From positions 1 through 46,924 of the forward strand of contig JAEUOZ010000066.1 in assembly GCA_016790225.1 (NCBI GenBank): a DNA stretch of 46,924 nt. Reading direction: 5' to 3'. This document shows positions 16,325 to 23,084 of the stretch, in pieces; the stretch's first letter is position 1; every line of letters starts with the position of its first letter. The notes below the pieces were generated by a model. It saw only the letters and a program-made list of their open reading frames with translations, had not been told where the DNA came from and did no database searches. The stretch comes from Rubrivivax sp. (GTDB lineage: Bacteria; Pseudomonadota; Gammaproteobacteria; Burkholderiales; Burkholderiaceae). A program made the position numbers and the translations under genes.

Positions 16325-17878
16325 ATGCTCCCTGCGCACCCCACGGGCCGGCCGCCCAACATCCTGCTGATCACCAGTGATCAGCACCGGGGCGATGCCT
16401 ATGGCTTCGAGGGGCGGCCGGTGCATACGCCGCACCTGGACCTGCTGGCCGACGAGGGCACGCGCTTCTCGGCCTGCATCACGCCCAGCGTCGTATGCCA
16501 GCCCGCCCGCGCCTCCATCCTGACGGGCCTGCTGCCGCTGAGCCATGGCGTGCACGACAACGGCATCGAGCTCGACGAAGGCATCGCGCAGGCCGGGTTT
16601 GCCGGCGCCTTGTCGCACGCAGGCTATGCCACGCACTTCATCGGCAAGGGCCATTTCTCGACCTACTTCTCGCACCAGCCCACGACGCGGCCGGAAAACG
16701 TGGCGGGCTCAGCGCTGTATGGCGATCACTGGTTCGGGCCGTACATGGGCTTCGAGCGGGTGGAGATGACGCTGATGGGCCATCACTACTGGCTGCCGGA
16801 GCGCCCGCCGCGTGGCCGGCACTACGAGCGCTGGTACCACGCCGATGGCCGGGGTGACCTGAAGGACAGGCTGTACCGCCAGCGTGCCGGGCCCGACGGC
16901 GGTGCTGCACAGACCCATCAATCCGCACTGCCCGTGGCCTGGCACAACTCCAGCTGGGTGGGTGACCGCGCGGTGGAGATGCTGCGTGCCCACGGGCGCG
17001 ATGCCAGGCGACCCTTCTGCGCCTGGGTGTCCTTTCCGGATCCGCATCACCCCTTCGATGCGCCCTTGCCCTGGAGCCGCCTGCACCGGCCCGAGGACAT
17101 GCCCTTGCCCGCGCACCGTGTGCGCGATTTCGAGCGCAGGCCCTGGTGGCACCGCGCCGCGGTCGAATCGCCGCCCGGCATCGGTGGCGAGATGGGGCGC
17201 GTGAGGCGCGAGTATTCCCGCATCGAGCCGCAGACCGACGAGCAGCTGCGCCACCTGATCGCCAACTACTACGGGATGGTCTCGCTGATCGATCACAACC
17301 TGGGCCGCATCCTCAGCACGCTGGACGAACTGCGGCTGGCCGATGAGACCCTGGTCGTCTTCAGCTCCGACCATGGCGAATGGCTGGGCGACCATGGCTT
17401 GCTGCTCAAGGGCCCGATGTTCTATGAAGGCCTGCTTCGCGTGGGCTTGCTGATGCGCGGCCCCGGCATACCGGCGGGCCAGGTGGTGCACGAGCCGGTT
17501 TCCACCGTGGACCTCGCCGCCACCTTCGGCGATTGGGCTGGCGTGCCGGTGGAGGCTGCGCGACACAGCCGCAGCCTGCTGCCGGTGCTGAAGGGCCAGG
17601 AACAGCGCTCGCACGCTTTCGACGAATGGCGGCTCGGCCCGGCCCGCTGCGGTGTTGCGCTGGACCTGCGCCTGGTGCGCACGCAGCACGCCAAGCTGAC
17701 GCTCGAATTGAGCAGCGGCGCGGGCGAGCTGTACGACCTGCGCGAAGACCCCGAAGAGATGGTCAACCGCTTTGACGACCCCGGCTGCCGCGGGCTGCGC
17801 GAAGAGCTGCTGGACCGTCTGCACAGCCGGCCCGACGACATCCTGGATCCGCTGCCGCTGCCCATCGGTTCGGCCTGA
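16325..17878 (+). CDS. Sulfatase (type I, formylglycine-dependent)
   Basis: A 517-residue type I sulfatase that hydrolyses a sulfate ester. PNILLITSDQHRGD begins the alkaline-phosphatase-like fold and supplies calcium-binding aspartates. SVVCQPARASILTG is the signature, with Cys58 (C-x-P-x-R) converted to formylglycine by a maturation enzyme not present in this window. FSSDHGEWLGDHGL is the second metal-binding motif. No signal peptide is seen, so it is probably cytosolic. The ATG at 16325 gives a normal N-terminus; earlier starts (16265) fall in the operator. No strong ribosome-binding site is visible. It is first in an operon with a Bug binding protein 29 nt downstream and a second sulfatase. 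Substrate unknown; choline sulfate or aryl sulfates are possible. Confidence 0.92.
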   Translation: MLPAHPTGRPPNILLITSDQHRGDAYGFEGRPVHTPHLDLLADEGTRFSACITPSVVCQPARASILTGLLPLSHGVHDNGIELDEGIAQAGFAGALSHAGYATHFIGKGHFSTYFSHQPTTRPENVAGSALYGDHWFGPYMGFERVEMTLMGHHYWLPERPPRGRHYERWYHADGRGDLKDRLYRQRAGPDGGAAQTHQSALPVAWHNSSWVGDRAVEMLRAHGRDARRPFCAWVSFPDPHHPFDAPLPWSRLHRPEDMPLPAHRVRDFERRPWWHRAAVESPPGIGGEMGRVRREYSRIEPQTDEQLRHLIANYYGMVSLIDHNLGRILSTLDELRLADETLVVFSSDHGEWLGDHGLLLKGPMFYEGLLRVGLLMRGPGIPAGQVVHEPVSTVDLAATFGDWAGVPVEAARHSRSLLPVLKGQEQRSHAFDEWRLGPARCGVALDLRLVRTQHAKLTLELSSGAGELYDLREDPEEMVNRFDDPGCRGLREELLDRLHSRPDDILDPLPLPIGSA

Positions 17879-17907
17879 ACCGTGTCACATCCCCACAGGA
17901 GACCCAC

Positions 17908-18882
17908 ATGAAGCTCAAGCGACGCCACTTCACCGCCCTGGCCGGAAGCCTGGCGCTGCCCCTCAGTACGGCACGGGCCCAGAGCACCGCGCCGGTGAAG
18001 ATCCTGGTGGGGTTTCCGGCGGGCGGCGTGGTGGACGTGGTGGCCCGCGCGTTCGCCGATCAACTGCGTGCGCTGACCGGCTCGACCGTCGTCGTCGAGA
18101 ACCGCCCAGGCGCCGCGGGCAAGCTGGCCATCGACGCGCTGATGGCCGCGCCACCGCAGGGCGACACGCTGGCCGTCATCCCGGCCAGCGTGCTGGCGCT
18201 GACACCGCTGGTCGTCAAATCCGCCACCTATGACGCGGTGCGCGATTTCCAGACCGTGGGCAGCGTGGCCGAGTACGGCTTCGGCTTTGCGGTCGGGCCG
18301 GGCGCGCCTGGGGTCACGTCCCTGCAGGGCTTCAAGAGCTGGGCAGTGGCCAACCCGAAGGCCAGCAGCTTCGCCTCGCCCGGCCTGGGCACACCCCAGC
18401 ACTTCATGGGCGCACAGCTGGCGCGGCTGCTCGGCGTGGAGCTGACGCACATTCCGTACAAGGGTGGCGCAGCGGCCGTCACCGATGTCATCGGCGGGCA
18501 GGTGCCCATGCTCATCACCACCGAACAGCTGCTGCCCCCGCACGAGGCGCAGGGCAAGCTGAAGACCCTGTTCGTCACCTCGAGCCAGCGCAACCCGAAG
18601 ATGCCGCAGGTGCCTACGGCGGCCGAGGTGGGCCTGCCGCAGCTGGCTTCGACGGACTGGTTCGGCCTGTTCCTGCGCACGGGCACTCCGCCGGCCCGGC
18701 TGGCGGAATGGCGCGCCATGCTGGCCCGGGTGCTGGCCGACCCGAAGTACGGCGAAACCATCCGCGGCATGGGCTACGGCTTGCCGGCCTCACAGCCGAC
18801 TGACTTTGTCAAGCTGCTGACCGACGAGCGCGCAGCCTGGACGGAACGTGTCCGCCTGACGGGCTTCACCGCGGCCGATTGA
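17908..18882 (+). CDS. Bug/TctC-family solute-binding protein
   Basis: A 324-residue periplasmic binding protein of the tripartite tricarboxylate transporter (Bug/TctC) family, greatly expanded in Burkholderiales. The N-terminus MKLKRRHFTALAGSLALPLSTARAQ is a signal peptide with a twin-arginine-like start. Family hallmarks are ILVGFPAGGVVDVVARAFADQL near the N-terminus, VVVENRPGAAGKLA, and HIPYKGGAAAVTDVIGGQV in the second lobe. AGGAG precedes the ATG. No TctA or TctB membrane subunits are adjacent, as is common for Bug proteins, so it either uses a transporter elsewhere or acts as a sensor. Its place between two sulfatases suggests it binds their substrate or the desulfated product. Confidence 0.92.
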   Translation: MKLKRRHFTALAGSLALPLSTARAQSTAPVKILVGFPAGGVVDVVARAFADQLRALTGSTVVVENRPGAAGKLAIDALMAAPPQGDTLAVIPASVLALTPLVVKSATYDAVRDFQTVGSVAEYGFGFAVGPGAPGVTSLQGFKSWAVANPKASSFASPGLGTPQHFMGAQLARLLGVELTHIPYKGGAAAVTDVIGGQVPMLITTEQLLPPHEAQGKLKTLFVTSSQRNPKMPQVPTAAEVGLPQLASTDWFGLFLRTGTPPARLAEWRAMLARVLADPKYGETIRGMGYGLPASQPTDFVKLLTDERAAWTERVRLTGFTAAD

Positions 18883-18954
18883 TGGAGCGACCGATCGCAT
18901 GGACCACCACGCAGGAAGCGCTGCGCATCAAGAGCAGACCATGAGAGGCCTTGC

Positions 18955-20403
18955 ATGACGCGCCATGTCGTGGTGATCATGTCCGACGAGCACGACCCGC
19001 GCGTGATGGCCTGCGCGGGCCATGCGCTGGCGAAGTCGCCGCACCTGGATGCGCTGGCGAAGCGCGGCGTGCGTTTTACCGATGCCTATACGCCCAGCCC
19101 GATCTGCGTGCCGGCGCGCGCCGCCTTCGCCACCGGCTGGCGCGTGCACCAGACGCGCCACTGGGACAACGCCATGCCCTACACGGGCGCACCTGGCGGC
19201 TGGGGTCATGTGCTGCAGCGAGAGGGCATTCGCGTGGAAAGCATCGGCAAGCTGCACTACCGCGCCGAGGAAGACCCGGCCGGCTTCGACCGCGAGCACA
19301 TCCCCATGCATGTGGTGGGTGGCCACGGCATGGTGTGGGCCTCGATCCGCGACCCGTATGTCAGCAGCCCCAGCGGGCAGCGCATGCTGGGTGAGCACAT
19401 CGGCGCTGGCGAGTCGTCCTACACCCAGTACGACCGCGAAGTGGCCGCGCGGGCTGTCGACTGGATCCATGATGCCGGCCAGCGGCCCGACGAGCCCTTT
19501 GTGCTGTACGTCGGCTTCGTGGCACCCCACTTTCCGCTGATCGCGCCACAGGCATTCTTCGACCTGTATCCGCTGGACTGCCTGCCCGCGCCCAAGCTCC
19601 ATCCTGACCAGGGCTACCGCCGCCACCCCTGGGTGCAGGCCTACGCCGACTTCATGCCCAATGACGAGCTCTTCAAGAGCCCGCAGGAGCGGCTGCAGGC
19701 CCTGGCCGCCTACTACGGCTTGTGCAGCTTCCTGGATCACCATGTCGGCCTGATCGTGCAGGCGCTGGCCCAGGCCGGTCTGGCTGACAGCACCACGCTG
19801 GTCTACACCTCGGACCATGGCGACAACCTGGGCACCCGCGGGCTGTGGGGCAAATCCACGCTTTACCAGGAGAGCGTGCGCGTGCCGATGATCGTCGCCG
19901 CACCGGGCCTGGCGCCCGGTGTCTGTGCCACACCGGTTGACCTGCTGGACCTGTTCCCCACCTTGCTCGCCGCCGCCGGGATCGATCCCGGGCCGGAAAT
20001 GGCCGGGCGGCCCGGGCAGTCGCTGCTGGACATCGCCGCAGCGCCCGCGCAGCCCGATCGCGTGATCTTCAGCGAGTACCACGCGGCCGGCAGCAACACG
20101 GCGGCCTTCATGCTGCGCAAGGGCCGCTGGAAACTGCATCACTACGTGCGCTTTGCGCCCGAGCTGTTTGACCTGGAAGCCGACCCCGAAGAGCTGCACG
20201 ACCGCGCGGCAGACCCGGCCTGCGCCGAGGTGCTGCAGGCGATGCAGGCCGAGCTGGCCCGCATCTGCGATCCGCAGGCCGTGGATGCGCTGGCCAAGGC
20301 TGACCAGCGGGCGATGATCGAACGGCTGGGCGGCCCGGCCGTTGCCGCGACCATGGGTGCCGGCGGGGCGACACCGGTGCCGAGCCTCCAGCCCGGGCCC
20401 TGA
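18955..20403 (+). CDS. Second sulfatase of the operon
   Basis: A 482-residue formylglycine-dependent sulfatase. VVVIMSDEHDPRVMACAGH opens the fold with metal-binding aspartates. SPICVPARAAFATG is the signature, with Cys51 (C-x-P-x-R) as the residue oxidised to formylglycine. TSDHGDNLGTRGLWGKSTLYQESVRVP is the C-terminal metal and active-site segment. It resembles choline-sulfatase-like enzymes and has no signal peptide. AGAGG precedes the ATG, 72 nt after the Bug gene. It is not a recent duplicate of the first sulfatase, since sequence outside the motifs differs clearly, so the two may act on different esters or positions of one compound. Confidence 0.92.
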   Translation: MTRHVVVIMSDEHDPRVMACAGHALAKSPHLDALAKRGVRFTDAYTPSPICVPARAAFATGWRVHQTRHWDNAMPYTGAPGGWGHVLQREGIRVESIGKLHYRAEEDPAGFDREHIPMHVVGGHGMVWASIRDPYVSSPSGQRMLGEHIGAGESSYTQYDREVAARAVDWIHDAGQRPDEPFVLYVGFVAPHFPLIAPQAFFDLYPLDCLPAPKLHPDQGYRRHPWVQAYADFMPNDELFKSPQERLQALAAYYGLCSFLDHHVGLIVQALAQAGLADSTTLVYTSDHGDNLGTRGLWGKSTLYQESVRVPMIVAAPGLAPGVCATPVDLLDLFPTLLAAAGIDPGPEMAGRPGQSLLDIAAAPAQPDRVIFSEYHAAGSNTAAFMLRKGRWKLHHYVRFAPELFDLEADPEELHDRAADPACAEVLQAMQAELARICDPQAVDALAKADQRAMIERLGGPAVAATMGAGGATPVPSLQPGP

Positions 20404-20510
20404 GCGGCGACAGGCCGCCGGCAGTGGTTCCGCCGGGGGCGGCCCGTGTGCCTACCCGTCTGCTGGACTCGCTCGCTCGACCCGCCTGCGCACATCCCCG
20501 ACGCCCGGCC

Positions 20511-20532
20511 TTGACATCGGCTTCACATCCGG
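20511..20532 (+). promoter_or_regulatory. 11-bp direct repeats upstream of response regulator
   Basis: TTGACATCGGC (20511-20521) is followed immediately by TTCACATCCGG (20522-20532), matching at 8 of 11 positions. Tandem 11-bp half-sites are the usual layout for OmpR/PhoB-family response regulators. TTGACA could also be a -35, though no good -10 is spaced correctly (TAGACT at 20538-20543 is 21 nt away). Autoregulation of the downstream two-component operon is inferred. Confidence 0.45.
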
Positions 20533-20627
20533 ACTTGTAGACTGGTTTCTCCGCGTCCTGAAGAAGCCTGGATGAAGCGCCCACACGAGCTGAACCTTGC
20601 CGCGCGGCCGTGCCGGAAGCGCCACGC

Positions 20628-21323
20628 ATGAACGAAGCCGCAGCGCTGCGCATCCTGGTGGTCGAGGATCACGGCCTGTTGCGCGACCAGATCGCTGGCT
20701 TGCTGCGCGACGCGGGCCACGTCGTCGAAGAAGCCAGTGATGGCCGCCTGGGCCTGCAGATGGCGCTGGAGCAGCCGCCCGATGTGCTGGTGCTGGACCT
20801 GGGCTTGCCGGGCCTGGACGGCGTGCGCCTCTGCCGCGCGCTGCGTGAAACCGCACCCGCCCATGTGCCGGTGCTGATGCTCACGGCCCGTGACAGCCTG
20901 GACGACAAGGCGCAAGGCTTTGACGCCGGGGCCGACGACTACCTCGTCAAGCCCTTTGCCGCCGAAGAGCTGCTGTGGCGCTGCCGTGCCTTGTCGCGTC
21001 GCCACCGCCTTGGCCAGCCCCATGTGCTGGTGCTGGGTGATCTGCGCGTGGACCGCAACCGTTGCCAGGCCGAACGGGCCGGTCAGCCCCTGGATCTGCC
21101 GCCCATCGGGTATCAGCTGCTGCTGCAGCTGGCGCAGGCCTGGCCGCGCATCGTCACGCGCTCAGAGCTGGTGCGCAGCGTCTGGGGCGATGAGCCGCCG
21201 GACTCGGACCCGCTGCGCAGCCACCTCTACCTGCTGCGTCAGGTGCTGGACAAGCCCTTCGCCACGCCCATGCTGAAGACGGTGCACGGCGTGGGCTACA
21301 CCCTGGAGCCGCAGGGTGACTGA
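20628..21323 (+). CDS. OmpR-family response regulator
   Basis: A 231-residue DNA-binding response regulator. The receiver domain has the acidic pair Glu13-Asp14 (VVEDH), the phospho-acceptor Asp57 in VLVLDLGLPG, and the switch lysine in YLVKPF. The C-terminal winged helix is of the OmpR/PhoB type (LDLPPIGYQLLLQLAQ...VTRSELVRSVWGDEPPDSDPLRSHLYLLRQVLDKPF...VHGVGYTL). The ATG at 20628 is chosen for its GGAAG at 20615-20619; a GTG at 20610 is less likely. It overlaps the kinase gene by 8 nt, so translation is coupled. No target gene is obvious beyond possible autoregulation. Confidence 0.93.
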   Translation: MNEAAALRILVVEDHGLLRDQIAGLLRDAGHVVEEASDGRLGLQMALEQPPDVLVLDLGLPGLDGVRLCRALRETAPAHVPVLMLTARDSLDDKAQGFDAGADDYLVKPFAAEELLWRCRALSRRHRLGQPHVLVLGDLRVDRNRCQAERAGQPLDLPPIGYQLLLQLAQAWPRIVTRSELVRSVWGDEPPDSDPLRSHLYLLRQVLDKPFATPMLKTVHGVGYTLEPQGD

Positions 21324-22800
21324 GGCTTCAACCGCGTCCGATCCGTCAAGCCCGGCGCAGCGTGCGTCAGCACGGCGCTCGCCGCTCCCCAGGCCAGGCC
21401 AGGGCCTGCGGCGCCAGCTGATGCTCAGCTTCACGCTCTTCACCCTGGGCGTCAGCGCGCTGCTGGGTCTGTTTGCCATGGTCTTCGTCTACGGCGTGGA
21501 AGATCGTTTCATCGTGGCCACGCTGTCCCGGGCCGCGACGCAGATGCAGCTGCAGCATCAGCTCAGCGGGCTCTGGCCACCGCCGCCGCAGGCCTTCATG
21601 CACCGCCACGACACGGTGGACAGCCTGCCGGAGGATCTGCGCCAGGCCTGGCAGGCCGAGCCCTACGCGGGCGAGTTCCCTGGCCTGCAGGGGCGCCACT
21701 ACCACCTCCGCTGGTTGAACCGCCCCGGCGGCGCGCCGCCCGAGCCGCCGGTGCCCGACGCCCGTCACCCCCTGCTGGTGGCCGAAGTCAGCGGGCTGCT
21801 GGTGGTGCGCCCGATTCGCCGTGAGCTGATGTTGTGGTGGGCGGCCGGCAGCGGTGGCCTGACGCTGGCGGCGCTGGGCCTGGCCGCCTGGCGCGCGCGG
21901 CGCATCAGCGCGCCTCTGGTCCGCCTGGCCGACGCCGTGGCGCGCAGCCGACCGGGGGACCGTTCCACACGATCAGTGCCCTACGCCCAGGGCACCCGTG
22001 ACGACGAGGTCGGCCTGCTGGCCCGGCATCTTGACGCGCTGACGGCACGCACCCAGTCCTTCATCGAACGCGAACAGGTCTTCACGCGCGATGTCAGCCA
22101 CGAGCTGCGCACGCCGCTGGCGGTGCTGGGCATGGCCAGCGAGCGGCTGCTGGGCCGCGACGATCTGCCCGCCGAGGCTGCCGCCGAGCTGCAGCGCATG
22201 CGACAGGTCTTGTGGGATGTGGAGCAGACCGTCAACACCCTGCTGGCCCTGGCGCGCGAGACCCATGCGCCCGATGGTGCTGCCCTGGCGGCGGGTGAGC
22301 CCTCGGCCCACGGACTGGATGCCAGGGACCCGCTTGCGCCGTCTCAGTCTCAGCCCTTGCTGCCGCTGCTGGAACGTGTGGTGCTTGAACAGCTGTCGCG
22401 GCTGCAGGGCAAGGACATCCAGCTGGAGATCGCCGTCAGCCCGGCCCTGCGGGTGGACCTGCCTGCCGGCGTGCTGCACATCCTGCTGTCCAACCTGGTG
22501 GGCAATGCCTTCGCCCACGGCGAACCGGGGCGGGTCAGCCTGGCGGCTGATGTCGACAGCCTGCAATTGAGCAACCGCAGCCAGGGGCTGCCAGTCGGCT
22601 TGAGTGGGCGTCTAGGGCAAGCCTTCCAGAAGGGCGAAGGTAGCGCCGGCTTCGGCCTGGGGCTGGCCATCGTGCACCGCCTGGCAGAGCGCCAGGGCCT
22701 GGAGCTGTCTCTGGGCCAGGACGAGGGCAACACCCGGGTGCAGCTGCGCTGGGCCCCGAAGGCCTGGCTGGCCCTGCCGGCGGGTGCTGCCCGCGATTGA
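21316..22800 (+). CDS. Sensor histidine kinase
   Basis: A 494-residue membrane histidine kinase. Transmembrane helices lie at about residues 35-58 and 172-192, enclosing a periplasmic sensor of about 110 residues rich in Pro and His (PPPPQAFMHRHD). A HAMP-like linker follows, then the dimerisation/phosphoacceptor motif FTRDVSHELRTPLAVLG with His262. The ATPase domain has an N-box (ILLSNLVGNAFAHG) and a G-box (GFGLGLAIVHRLAE). A GTG start at 21316 overlaps the end of the response regulator gene. The stimulus is unknown. The QseC/PmrB-like layout suggests an envelope or cation/ligand sensor, but that is only analogy. Confidence 0.92.
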   Translation: MTEASTASDPSSPAQRASARRSPLPRPGQGLRRQLMLSFTLFTLGVSALLGLFAMVFVYGVEDRFIVATLSRAATQMQLQHQLSGLWPPPPQAFMHRHDTVDSLPEDLRQAWQAEPYAGEFPGLQGRHYHLRWLNRPGGAPPEPPVPDARHPLLVAEVSGLLVVRPIRRELMLWWAAGSGGLTLAALGLAAWRARRISAPLVRLADAVARSRPGDRSTRSVPYAQGTRDDEVGLLARHLDALTARTQSFIEREQVFTRDVSHELRTPLAVLGMASERLLGRDDLPAEAAAELQRMRQVLWDVEQTVNTLLALARETHAPDGAALAAGEPSAHGLDARDPLAPSQSQPLLPLLERVVLEQLSRLQGKDIQLEIAVSPALRVDLPAGVLHILLSNLVGNAFAHGEPGRVSLAADVDSLQLSNRSQGLPVGLSGRLGQAFQKGEGSAGFGLGLAIVHRLAERQGLELSLGQDEGNTRVQLRWAPKAWLALPAGAARD

Positions 22801-22834
22801 TGGGCCCACGCTGCAGGCCGGCGGCAGCGCAGGC

Positions 22835-22856
22835 TCGCCGCGGCCAACCGCGGCGA
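22835..22856. terminator. Strong hairpin after the two-component operon
   Basis: TCGCCGCGG (22835-22843) pairs perfectly with CCGCGGCGA (22848-22856) around a 4-nt loop, 34 nt after the kinase stop. There is no long T-run (GGTTCTTGG follows shortly), but the 9-bp GC-rich stem is a credible terminator. Confidence 0.6.
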
Positions 22857-22942
22857 ACCACGGGTTCTTGGCCCATTCATTGCTGGCCACAGGGCGGGTT
22901 TTCCCGTGATTGACACCGCGTCATGCGGTGAAGAGACTCCTA

Positions 22943-22956
22943 TGAAAGCGCTTTCA
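22943..22956. promoter_or_regulatory. LacI-family (cre-like) operator palindrome
   Basis: TGAAAGCGCTTTCA is a perfect 14-bp palindrome with the central CG typical of LacI/GalR-family operators, and it fits the cre consensus. It lies about 130 nt before the glycosidase-like gene. No LacI-family gene is in the window, so its repressor must be encoded elsewhere. Confidence 0.7.
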
Positions 22957-22981
22957 AACTTTCGGATCTGGCTCTTCTTGC

Positions 22982-23083
22982 GCCACGCAGGCCACTTTCA
23001 AGCTGGGCATCCGCTTCGAGAATTGGCGCAACGTCGTCGAGGACCACATCCACTCCTTCGGCCTGAGGGGCAAGGAACCGTGA
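22982..23083 (+). pseudogene. Internal fragment of a flavin-dependent (tryptophan) halogenase
   Basis: In the frame ending at TGA 23081-23083 the DNA encodes ATQATFKLGIRFENW, then DHIHSFGLRGKEP. These match the N-terminal region of tryptophan-halogenase-family flavoproteins (from memory, the segment ...ATxxTFKLGIRFxxW...DxYIHSFG). Only about 34 residues remain: the FAD-binding GxGxxG start and the catalytic region are absent, and the frame is closed by TGA at 22943-22945. It lies between the LacI-type operator and the glycosidase-like gene, whose ATG follows 1 nt after its stop. Related carbohydrate loci in other proteobacteria carry full halogenase and TonB-receptor genes here, so this is probably a deletion scar. 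Confidence 0.6.
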
Positions 23084-23084
23084 C

